A stretch of 60,003 nucleotides of DNA, from positions 606,112 to 666,114 of the forward strand of contig NZ_LT632435.1 of NCBI RefSeq assembly GCF_900119495.1, read 5' to 3'. The stretch comes from Arcanobacterium urinimassiliense. Lineage in GTDB: Bacteria; Actinomycetota; Actinomycetes; Actinomycetales; Actinomycetaceae. Positions 9,137 to 16,416 of the stretch are shown here, piece by piece. The first letter of the stretch is position 1; every line of letters starts with the position of its first letter. The notes under the pieces were generated by a model, which ran no database searches, was not told the DNA's origin, and saw only the letters and a program-made list of their open reading frames with translations. A program made the translations under genes and the position numbers.

Positions 9137-9199
9137 TTGCTATCACCGTAAGTTGTTTGGAGGGAATCCGTAAAGCTTGATATAGTTTTACAGCGTTAC

Positions 9200-9220
9200 C
9201 GCTTCACATAAGGTGAAGCG
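9200..9220. terminator. Short hairpin between ATP-grasp gene and tRNA-His
   Basis: CGCTTCAC at 9200-9207 pairs with GTGAAGCG at 9213-9220 around a five-base loop. There is no T-tract, so terminator function is uncertain. Confidence 0.4.
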
Positions 9221-9227
9221 CGTACAT

Positions 9228-9304
9228 GGTGATTGTAGCTCAGTTGGTAGAGCACCTGGTTGTGGTCCAGGGGGTCGCGGGTTCGAGTCCCGTCAGTCAC
9301 CCCA
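9228..9304 (+). tRNA. tRNA-His (GTG)
   Basis: The cloverleaf has the extra G(-1) at 9228 typical of tRNA-His, acceptor GTGATTG/CAGTCAC, anticodon arm CCTGG-TTGTGGT-CCAGG with anticodon GTG, and discriminator C at 9301. It is followed directly by CCA (9302-9304), unlike the other tRNA genes here. Confidence 0.95.
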
Positions 9305-9318
9305 TTTTTATTTACGGT

Positions 9319-9384
9319 TTATTTTGTTTGCCGGCGTGCTTCAATAGCCCGTTATTTTGTTTGACGATGCGCTTCGAGAGCCCG
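9319..9384. repeat. 33-bp tandem repeat covering the end of orn, stop codon included
   Basis: Units 9319-9351 and 9352-9384 match at 27 of 33 positions. On the minus strand the inner unit encodes the last ten codons of orn plus TAA (RALEAHRQTK-stop) and the outer one would encode RAIEARRQTK-stop in the same frame. This is the clearest case of the 3'-end echo pattern. Confidence 0.9.
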
Positions 9385-9999
9385 CTGTTCCGTCAAATCA
9401 GCTTTTATCTGTTTCGCAATTTTTTTCGCCACTCCGCTTTCCGGGCCGTCTCCGGCCGGGAAAAGCGCACTGCGATAGTAGCGCAACTCGTCAATCGAAT
9501 CGTAAATATCTCCCAGTGCCTGGTGATTACCCGTCTTCTCCGGGGCAGCGAAATATACGCGCGGATACCAGCGCTTCGCTAATTCTTTAATCGAAGATAC
9601 GTCGATAATCCGATAGTGCAAGAAGTCAGTCAGCTCGGGCATATAGCGCGCCAAGAAAGAGCGATCAGTACCCACGGAATTGCCACCGAGCGGAGCTTTC
9701 TTCGGCTCTTTCACGAAGCGGCGAATATAATCTAAACTCTGCTTCTCGGCTTCTGCCAGATCCAATCCTGTATCCCATTTTTCTATTAACCCGGTGGTGG
9801 TGTGCATCCGGCGTACAAAATCATTCATTCCATCCACGGCACTCTGCGGAGGCTTAACGATTAAATTCAATCCCGCATCCAAGGGCTGCAAATTTCCGTC
9901 CGTCACCACGACCGCAATCTCTACAATGGCGTCTTTTTCCAGATCCAGCCCGGTCATTTCCAAATCAATCCAAACAATTGGAGCTTCTTGCCCAGCCAA
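9352..9999 (-). CDS. orn: Oligoribonuclease
   Basis: This DEDDh 3'-5' exonuclease degrades two- to five-base RNA fragments in the cytoplasm. The exonuclease motifs are WIDLEMTGLDLEKD (first Asp/Glu pair), GGNSVGTDRSFLARYMPEL, YRIIDVSSIKELAKRWYP and NHQALGDIYDSIDELRYYR with the catalytic His. The frame is open further upstream, but that extension would run into tRNA-Arg. The likely start is TTG at 9999, eight bases after GAGG, giving a 215-residue protein that starts MAGQEAPIVW. The last 33 bases, stop included, are duplicated downstream. The gene is flanked by tRNA-His and tRNA-Arg. Confidence 0.93.
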   Translation of the reverse strand: MAGQEAPIVWIDLEMTGLDLEKDAIVEIAVVVTDGNLQPLDAGLNLIVKPPQSAVDGMNDFVRRMHTTTGLIEKWDTGLDLAEAEKQSLDYIRRFVKEPKKAPLGGNSVGTDRSFLARYMPELTDFLHYRIIDVSSIKELAKRWYPRVYFAAPEKTGNHQALGDIYDSIDELRYYRSALFPAGDGPESGVAKKIAKQIKADLTEQRALEAHRQTK

Positions 10000-10032
10000 A
10001 ACATTCACCTCGTTAAAATAGGAAAACCCTAG

Positions 10033-10105
10033 CGCCTCCAGCGGGACTCGAACCCACAACCTACGGCTTAGAAGGCCGGTGCTCTATCCATTGAGCTATG
10101 GAGGC
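10033..10105 (-). tRNA. tRNA-Arg (TCT)
   Basis: The minus strand gives acceptor GCCTCCA/TGGAGGC, D-arm GCTC...GAGC, anticodon loop CTTCTAA with anticodon TCT, and T-arm GTGGG-TTCGAGT-CCCGC. The discriminator is G and CCA is not encoded. One end pair of the anticodon stem is mismatched. Confidence 0.93.
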
Positions 10106-10209
10106 CAGCACTAAGTAAATCTACTCGGTTTCAGGAAAGTCTAGCAAGCCCAGTGCCCGCTTGCTGGTGGATAAGTAATAAATGCAATATATAAGTGCAT
10201 AATAGATAT

Positions 10210-11763
10210 ATGGATACGAATTCTCTTCCGCACCACCACATCGAATTAGTACAGAGTACAATTGCGGCTCTGCACAATGCGGAGCTACCGCTCGTAATGC
10301 CGGGAGCAGAGGAACTAAATGAAACGCGCAAAATGCTCCTTACGCAGCTAGAAGCGCGGATATTACCTCGTTTAGAAGCGGAAGATATGCCGGCGCTAGT
10401 GGTGCTAGGTGGATCTTCGGGGGCGGGAAAATCTACGATTGTGAATTCGCTCCTCCAGGAAGAAGTTTCTGCTGCGTCAATCATGCGCCCTACCACGCGG
10501 ATCCCGGCAGTTGTGCTGCACCCAGCCGACGCCGCTGCTTTAGATAAGCATATGCTGAAAGAATTAGGCACCTACTGTGTATCAGAGGCAGCTATTCCGG
10601 GGATAGTAATAGTGGACGCTCCGGATTTAGATACGATTGAGCAGGAAAATCGGGAAATTTCTAACCGTCTTTTAGATGCGGCCGATTTATGGTTATTTGT
10701 GACGACGGCGGCGCGCTATGGAGATGCGGTAGCTTGGAATACTTTGCAGCTGGCGCGGCAGCGCGGAATTACCTGTGGAGTTATTTTGAATCGGGTGCGC
10801 CCGGAAGCGATAGATACTATTAGCCGGGATTTACGCCAGCGCATTAACGATTTAGGGATGGAAGATAGCCCGCTCTTTATTATTCCCGATCAAGGGGCGA
10901 TGGAAGGATTATTGCCGGCTGCCGCCGTAGCTGAGCTCCAAAACTGGTTGCAGGTGGTGGCGGAATCGAAAATGGCTGATAGTTTAGTGCAGCGCACCAC
11001 GGCAGCTACTTTCCCTACTCTGCGCACCGATTTATTACGGCTGGCAGACGGCCTAGAAGCACAGGAGCATGCACTTATAGATTTACGCGATAAAGCGCAT
11101 GAGGGAGCGCGGGCGCCGCTGGAAAAGTTAGTGGCTAATATCGAAGCGGGAAGATTTGGGCAAGGTGCTCCTACCACGGCCTGGTTGGCAGCGGCCGCGA
11201 CCGGAGGGCCTTTGGCTGGCCTAGTGGCTCTGAAAAAACCTCCGCTAGTATTGCGCCGCTACAGTGCTAAGCGAGATTTAGCAGCTCGGCAAGTATTTGA
11301 TCCGGTATTTACTTCTGCGAAGTTGGCTTTGGCACAAGGAATCGTGACGGCGCAGGCCGCTATCGAAAAATCTTGGGAAAAAGACGCGGTAGATACCAGC
11401 AACTTTGTGCCGCGCGCGCGGCAGGAAATAGATTCGGAAGAATTGGTGAATAAGGCGCTGGCGCGGTGGCAAGAAAATTTGCAGGTATTAGGGAGAAATT
11501 GCCGAGCTAATGCGTGGCTAAGCCCTGCCGGTAACGCCGCGTTAATCGGTGCAGCGGCCGGAGGTATCGTAGGAGCGCGGCGCGTGGCCGCCAAAATCTC
11601 GCTAGAGAGTTCGGTCTGGGAGGCGCGGCGGACGTTAGCTCAAATCGTGCGGGAGACGCTTGCCGAATTAGTGGCTTGCTATACGAGCGTCTTAGCAGAG
11701 GTAGAAGTAGGAGATAGCACGGCCTTACGAGCGCGCGCGAGTGAATTTTTAGCGGAATTTTAG
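10210..11763 (+). CDS. Large P-loop GTPase, first of an adjacent pair (dynamin-like/YfjP-type)
   Basis: This 517-residue protein has a P-loop LGGSSGAGKSTIVNSLL near residue 70, a Walker B-like VIVDAPDLDT, and a G4-like LNRVRPE. A helical middle section follows, then two glycine/alanine-rich hydrophobic segments (WLAAAATGGPLAGLVAL and AALIGAAAGGIVGA) that may touch the membrane. The layout matches GTPase pairs next to ssb and ettA in other actinobacteria, usually annotated as dynamin family or 50S ribosome-binding GTPase. Their role is unknown; membrane remodelling or a heteromeric GTPase is plausible. No ribosome site precedes ATG 10210 or GTG 10195, so the transcript may be leaderless. Imperfect 24-bp repeats run from its 3' end. 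Confidence 0.75.
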   Translation: MDTNSLPHHHIELVQSTIAALHNAELPLVMPGAEELNETRKMLLTQLEARILPRLEAEDMPALVVLGGSSGAGKSTIVNSLLQEEVSAASIMRPTTRIPAVVLHPADAAALDKHMLKELGTYCVSEAAIPGIVIVDAPDLDTIEQENREISNRLLDAADLWLFVTTAARYGDAVAWNTLQLARQRGITCGVILNRVRPEAIDTISRDLRQRINDLGMEDSPLFIIPDQGAMEGLLPAAAVAELQNWLQVVAESKMADSLVQRTTAATFPTLRTDLLRLADGLEAQEHALIDLRDKAHEGARAPLEKLVANIEAGRFGQGAPTTAWLAAAATGGPLAGLVALKKPPLVLRRYSAKRDLAARQVFDPVFTSAKLALAQGIVTAQAAIEKSWEKDAVDTSNFVPRARQEIDSEELVNKALARWQENLQVLGRNCRANAWLSPAGNAALIGAAAGGIVGARRVAAKISLESSVWEARRTLAQIVRETLAELVACYTSVLAEVEVGDSTALRARASEFLAEF

Positions 11764-11820
11764 CGGGGATTATTAGCGGAATTCTCGGTGTCATTCTGCG
11801 GGGGCTTTTCGGCGTCATTT
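11746..11820 (+). repeat. 24-bp periodic repeat across the stop codon of the first GTPase
   Basis: TTAGCGGAATT recurs with a 24-bp offset on either side of the stop at 11761. TCGGTGTCATT at 11785 recurs as TCGGCGTCATT at 11809, again 24 bases on. Three degraded 24-bp units therefore run from the end of the coding region into the gap. Confidence 0.7.
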
Positions 11821-11836
11821 TCCCTATTAGGTAACT

Positions 11837-11923
11837 ATGCTAGGCGCCCTAGTAGTCGCGCCGCTGATTATAGGTGCCCGGCGGCGTAGAAAAGAAAAAA
11901 TGAAAGATAATCGCTTATTATAG
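11837..11923 (+). CDS. Possible 28-residue membrane peptide between the GTPases
   Basis: ATG at 11837 opens a 28-codon frame: a hydrophobic stretch MLGALVVAPLIIGA, then RRRRKEKMKDNRLL. One short helix with a strongly basic tail would sit in the membrane. Only AGG precedes it as a ribosome site. It lies in the gap between two GTPases that may act at membranes. It may be chance, and no family is recognised. Confidence 0.3.
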   Translation: MLGALVVAPLIIGARRRRKEKMKDNRLL

Positions 11924-11970
11924 AGCTTAGATGGAGCAGGGAAATTAGATGGAGTAAGGAAAGGGGAGCC

Positions 11971-13422
11971 GTGGCAGAGAGTGCGCATTTTTCGGCGCAG
12001 ACGCAGCAGCTATATCAGCGTTTGGAAGATATGAGAGATATGCTCCAAACGGCGGCTCCTTATTTTCCTGATCAGGTGCGGGAGCGCGCCCTAGCTGATT
12101 TAGAAAAAGTGGAAAAACGCCTCCATATCGGAGGGAATTTTGCCGTAGCTGCCTTGGTAGGGGGCACGGGTTCTGGAAAATCTACGCTTTTTAATGCGCT
12201 GACGGGTCTAGAATTTGCCGACGCCGGAGAGCTCCGCCCCACCACGGAACGCCCCACTGCTTGTGCCTGGAGCGAGGAAGCGGTTGAGCTGTTGGATTAT
12301 CTGGAGATAGAGAGAAGTCGGCGCATTGTGCACGATTCAATTCTCACTCCTACCCCGGCCGAGTTAGAAGGTCTAGTATTGCTCGATCTCCCAGATCATG
12401 ATTCAGTGAAGATTGGCCACTCCTTGCTGGTCGGGAAAATTCTTCCGCTAGTAGATGTATTGATTTGGGTAGTTGATCCGCAAAAATATGCTGACCATCT
12501 CCTGCATCGCGAATACTTGGAAGCCTTAGCTGATCGGGCAGATTCCATGCTGGTGGTCTTAAATCAAGTAGATACTTTGCCGGCGGGAGGCGCAGATCGA
12601 ATTATAGAAGATTTGCGTGGCTTGCTTATAGAGGATGGCTTAAAAGATGTGCCTATCTACCCCGTTTCGGCGCTGCAAGGGCAGGGATTGGAACCCGTAA
12701 AAGCAATTTTACAGGCGGCAGTGCAACGCCCCAATATTACGCAAATGACGGCGGAGGCCGAATTAGCGGCGATTTCTGCGCGTTTACGGGTGTATGTAGG
12801 AGAAGGAGAAGCGGAGTTGCGCGGTGCGCCCGCGGCAGATTTTGCGGAAAAGATTTTCCGCGCTTCCGGTTTACCTTCAGTAGTACAGTCAATCCACGAT
12901 TCTGGAAAAGGCTGGTTCCGCCCCGCGGTTTCCGCCCCCGACCGCCCTTCACACACTATGACGGTCGCAATTCGCGATGCCTGGGAAGCACATTTAGTGG
13001 CGGGAATGCCTGATCTATGGGAGCAGGCGCTTTGCCGGGCTTTGCCCACTCCGGAGCGAATGCGGAAAAATTACGGCTTAAGGCTGGCGAAAGTGCCTGC
13101 GAAGCCAGTAGCTCACTATCCGCGGTGGTTTTTTACGCTTTTCGCCGCTTTGCTCTTTGCCGGAGGAATAGCCGGTGCGGTACTCGGTATACCATGGGCG
13201 GGAGAACCGCCGCGCATTGCCTTAGTAGTGGCGGCTTCGCTCGGAGCATTTTTACTTTTCCGTATCGGGAAATACTGGTTGGAATACAGTGCCCAGCGCG
13301 CCGCCGCGCGTTATGAAGCGCGCATCCAGGCAGAGATTAATTCGGCAGTAGAAGCAGATTTAATTGCGGAGCCGGAGAAAATTTTGGCTTTGCACCGCCG
13401 GGCGCGCGAAATTCTCCATTGA
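11971..13422 (+). CDS. YfjP-type GTPase with C-terminal membrane segments, second of the pair
   Basis: This 483-residue GTPase has all G motifs visible: G1 VGGTGSGKSTLFNALTG near residue 64, G2 RPTTERPT, G3 LLDLPDHDS, G4 LNQVDTLP and G5 PVSALQGQGLEPV. Near residues 385-440 two hydrophobic stretches (WFFTLFAALLFAGGIAGAV and IALVVAASLGAFLLF) form a membrane hairpin, followed by a helical tail. It starts with GTG eight or so bases after GGGGAGCC. The gene follows the first GTPase at 207 bases and precedes ssb and ettA. The pair probably works as a membrane-associated GTPase complex; this is inference from the adjacency and fold. Confidence 0.8.
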   Translation: MAESAHFSAQTQQLYQRLEDMRDMLQTAAPYFPDQVRERALADLEKVEKRLHIGGNFAVAALVGGTGSGKSTLFNALTGLEFADAGELRPTTERPTACAWSEEAVELLDYLEIERSRRIVHDSILTPTPAELEGLVLLDLPDHDSVKIGHSLLVGKILPLVDVLIWVVDPQKYADHLLHREYLEALADRADSMLVVLNQVDTLPAGGADRIIEDLRGLLIEDGLKDVPIYPVSALQGQGLEPVKAILQAAVQRPNITQMTAEAELAAISARLRVYVGEGEAELRGAPAADFAEKIFRASGLPSVVQSIHDSGKGWFRPAVSAPDRPSHTMTVAIRDAWEAHLVAGMPDLWEQALCRALPTPERMRKNYGLRLAKVPAKPVAHYPRWFFTLFAALLFAGGIAGAVLGIPWAGEPPRIALVVAASLGAFLLFRIGKYWLEYSAQRAAARYEARIQAEINSAVEADLIAEPEKILALHRRAREILH

Positions 13423-13642
13423 TTTACTATCGTTTAAGCACTTTCGCGTACTTATTTTCCGTTGGCTTACTTTCGCTGCAGCGCTCTCGCTAGCGTACTC
13501 TTCACTGAGGCGTTCTTTATGCACAGCTTTGCATCGGCAATCTGATTTCCACAGCTGCTAAGAACGCCGTACTTATATTTTCGTTTTCCTCCATAGTGGA
13601 AGACACCTGCCAAAAGGTAGGAGAAAATTTTGGAGGAAAATA

Positions 13643-14308
13643 ATGGCTAATGATACGAGTATTACCGTGCGGGGTTGGGCGGGAGCTAAGCCGACTCTTT
13701 ACATAAATTCGCAGACGCAGGGGAAGAAAATTTCGAAAATTTCTACCACCGTGCTTAACGTGGGAGTAACTCCGCGTAACTACAATCGCCAGACGGGAGA
13801 TTTTCAAGACGGCGATACTACTTGGTATTCGGTGCGCTGTTATGGTGCTTTAGCTAGAAACGTGGCTATTAGTATCCAAAAAGGTACACCAGTTTTAGTG
13901 CGCGGAAAGCTCACTACCCGCAGTTATCAAGATAAAACTGGAGCAGATAGGCAGGCGCAAGTAATTATTGCCGATTCTTTAGCAATCGATCTTAACTACG
14001 GAGTAGCTAATTATGTGAAGGCGCGGGGAGAGGAAATTAGTGGCGTAGAAATATCGGAATTAGGCGCAGCAGATTTCAGCACAGCCTCTAACGCAGTTGC
14101 TGCAGGCGTGCCGGCGGGAGAAAAATCGGGAAATGAAAAGCCGGGAAATGAAAAGCCGGGAAATGAAAGACCGGTGAAAAAAGTGAACGGGAAGAAGCAA
14201 AAAATTTCTGGAAATATCGAGCTCTCCGCACCGGCAAAAAATAAAAATACTTTTCTCGAAAATATAGCGGCAGCTGCAGCTAAGTCTGAATCTTTACAAG
14301 CAGTTTAG
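13643..14308 (+). CDS. Single-stranded DNA-binding protein, variant without acidic tip
   Basis: The first 120 residues form an SSB-type OB fold, with TWYSVRCYGALARNVA and GTPVLVRGKLTTRSYQDKTG as typical strands. SSB coats single-stranded DNA as a tetramer. The C-terminal 100 residues carry a six-residue repeat (GNEKPGNEKPGNERP) and a Lys-rich stretch, and the protein ends AKSESLQAV. The DDDIPF-like acidic tip used by housekeeping SSB to recruit partners is missing, so this is probably a paralogue of the SsbB kind. TGGAGGA lies nine bases before ATG. The gap upstream (13423-13642) holds no visible gene. Confidence 0.85.
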   Translation: MANDTSITVRGWAGAKPTLYINSQTQGKKISKISTTVLNVGVTPRNYNRQTGDFQDGDTTWYSVRCYGALARNVAISIQKGTPVLVRGKLTTRSYQDKTGADRQAQVIIADSLAIDLNYGVANYVKARGEEISGVEISELGAADFSTASNAVAAGVPAGEKSGNEKPGNEKPGNERPVKKVNGKKQKISGNIELSAPAKNKNTFLENIAAAAAKSESLQAV

Positions 14309-14405
14309 GGAGGTTTTTTGAATTTCCCATTCTCCGCCTTTCCAGCTACTCTAAAGGTGTGGAAATCTGCGATTCGCGGATCGAATTCGAGAGTATCGGA
14401 GAATA

Positions 14406-16088
14406 GTGGCTGAATATATATACTCAATGGTGCATGCGCGGAAGCGAGTGGGCGACAAAGTAATTTTGGACGACGTCACCATGGCTTTCTTCCCCGGAGC
14501 AAAAATAGGCATGGTGGGCCCGAACGGCGCAGGTAAATCGACTATTTTGAAGATTATGGCCGGTTTAGATGAGCCTTCGAATGGAGAAGCTCGCTTGACG
14601 CCTGGCTATTCCGTGGGAATTTTGCAGCAGGAACCACCGCTTCTAGAAGATAAAACGGTGTTGGAGAATGTACAGGAAGCCGCGGGAGATTTATTCCAAA
14701 AGCTGGCTCGCTACAACGAAATAGGCGTAGAGATGGCCGATCCGGATGCCGATTTCGATGCACTAATGGCCGAAATGGGTGATTTGCAGACGGAGATAGA
14801 TGCGGCCAACGGTTGGGATTTAGATTCTCAACTTCAGCAGGCTATGGACGCTTTGCGTTGCCCACCTCCAGAAACTCCCGTAAAAGTACTTTCGGGAGGC
14901 GAAAGAAGAAGAGTGGCACTCTGCCGGCTACTTCTGGAAGAGCCAGATTTACTGCTCTTAGACGAGCCAACTAACCATTTAGATGCCGAATCAGTGCTCT
15001 GGCTAGAGCAGCATCTTTCCCAATATCCGGGAGCGGTTATCGCCGTCACCCACGACCGCTACTTCCTTGACCATGTGGCGCAGTGGATTGCGGAAGTAGA
15101 TCGCGGCCAGCTCTATCCTTACGAAGGTAATTATTCTACGTACCTGGAAAAGAAACAGGAACGCCTGGAAGTACAGGGTAAGAAAGACGCTAAGCTGAAG
15201 AAACGCCTCAAGGAAGAATTGGAGTGGGTGCGCACTTCGGCGAAAGGTCGGCAGGCAAAGTCGAAGGCGCGTTTGCAGCGCTACGAGGAGATGGCTGCGG
15301 AAGCGGAAAAGACGCGGAAGTTGGACTTTGAAGAAATCCAAATTCCGCCCGGGCCGCGCCTTGGCAGCGTGGTAATTGAAGCGGAGAAATTACAAAAAGG
15401 CTTCGATGATCGCGTGCTGATAAAAGATCTTTCTTTCTCGTTGCCCCGCAACGGTATAGTCGGCATAATCGGCCCGAACGGAGTAGGGAAGACTACGCTT
15501 TTCAAGACGATAGTGGGCTTGGAACCGCTCGACGCCGGTGAACTGAAAATTGGTGAAACGGTACAGATTTCCTATGTAGATCAGAACCGAGCCGGTATCG
15601 ACCCAGAAAAGACCGTTTGGGAAGTGGTTTCTGACGGCTTGGATTATCTGAACGTAGGGAATGTGGAGATGCCTTCGCGCGCCTACGTATCTGCTTTCGG
15701 TTTCAAAGGAGCTGACCAGCAGAAACTAGCGGGAGTGCTCTCCGGAGGAGAACGGAATCGACTCAACCTGGCTCTCACTCTTAAGCAGGGCGGAAATCTT
15801 ATTCTGCTCGACGAGCCTACTAACGATTTAGACGTAGAGACGCTCGGCTCACTCGAAAATGCGTTATTGCAATTCCCGGGATGCGCGGTGGTAATTACCC
15901 ACGATCGCTGGTTCCTAGATCGCGTGGCTACTCATATTCTGGCTTGGGAAGGCACGGAAGCTGAACCCTACAACTGGTATTGGTTTGAAGGAAATTTCGA
16001 AGGCTACGAGAAAAATAAGATAGAGCGTCTAGGTGCGGAAGCAGCTCGACCTTCGGCCGTTACCTACCGGAAACTGACTAGAGGATAA
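14406..16088 (+). CDS. ettA: Energy-dependent translational throttle protein EttA (ABC-F ATPase)
   Basis: This 560-residue ABC-F protein has two ATPase domains joined by a charged linker and no membrane segment. Domain 1 has GPNGAGKSTILK, LSGGERRRVALCRLLL and LLLLDEPTNHLDAES; domain 2 has GPNGVGKTTLFKT, LSGGERNRLNLALTL and LILLDEPTNDLDVET. EttA binds the ribosomal E site and gates entry into elongation according to the ATP/ADP ratio. Length and linker fit EttA rather than an antibiotic-resistance ABC-F. GTG at 14406 is the start. The stop directly abuts the ATG of a small membrane peptide gene. Confidence 0.93.
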   Translation: MAEYIYSMVHARKRVGDKVILDDVTMAFFPGAKIGMVGPNGAGKSTILKIMAGLDEPSNGEARLTPGYSVGILQQEPPLLEDKTVLENVQEAAGDLFQKLARYNEIGVEMADPDADFDALMAEMGDLQTEIDAANGWDLDSQLQQAMDALRCPPPETPVKVLSGGERRRVALCRLLLEEPDLLLLDEPTNHLDAESVLWLEQHLSQYPGAVIAVTHDRYFLDHVAQWIAEVDRGQLYPYEGNYSTYLEKKQERLEVQGKKDAKLKKRLKEELEWVRTSAKGRQAKSKARLQRYEEMAAEAEKTRKLDFEEIQIPPGPRLGSVVIEAEKLQKGFDDRVLIKDLSFSLPRNGIVGIIGPNGVGKTTLFKTIVGLEPLDAGELKIGETVQISYVDQNRAGIDPEKTVWEVVSDGLDYLNVGNVEMPSRAYVSAFGFKGADQQKLAGVLSGGERNRLNLALTLKQGGNLILLDEPTNDLDVETLGSLENALLQFPGCAVVITHDRWFLDRVATHILAWEGTEAEPYNWYWFEGNFEGYEKNKIERLGAEAARPSAVTYRKLTRG

Positions 16089-16259
16089 ATGAATACACTG
16101 TACGTAATACTTTCGATACTGGCGGTAGTAGCTGCGATACTAATCGGAGCAATCGTGGTGATGGCGTGCGTCCACATGGTACGCCACCGCAACGAAGTCC
16201 CCGAAGAGGATTTGCAGGGGCCAGTGCGCGCTTACGCTACGGAAGAGTCTGATATTTAG
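16089..16259 (+). CDS. Small single-pass membrane protein, 56 residues, coupled to ettA
   Basis: The ATG follows the TAA of ettA with no gap. The product begins MNTLYVILSILAVVAAILIG and continues hydrophobic to about residue 30, then a basic patch (VRHRNE) and an acidic tail ending TEESDI. That is one membrane helix with a short charged cytoplasmic tail. GAGGAT overlapping the ettA end can serve as ribosome site, so translation is probably coupled. No family is recognised. The clean hydrophobic-to-charged layout and lack of intergenic space favour a real gene. Confidence 0.6.
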   Translation: MNTLYVILSILAVVAAILIGAIVVMACVHMVRHRNEVPEEDLQGPVRAYATEESDI

Positions 16260-16416
16260 CGATTCTCCTAGTCTTTGTAAGATTTTCGCAGTAAACTAAT
16301 AAAAGTTACTGAAAAATTTTTCATAAAGGCTGTATTCCTATCTATCTGCAGTTTTCTGATACTGGCGTCCGGAAACTATCTAGGTAGAGGATATCGATAA
16401 GGCAAGGGAGAAAATC

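Noticed and set aside
9226-9582. Plus-strand open frame starting in tRNA-His and overlapping orn
   Set aside because: It begins in a tRNA gene and then runs antisense to orn; its codons are explained by both.
10000-10059. Longer N-terminus for Orn, beginning MWVRVPLEALGF
   Set aside because: This segment runs into the tRNA-Arg gene, and its reading frame is an accident of the tRNA sequence. The family start is at TTG 9999, with GAGG upstream.
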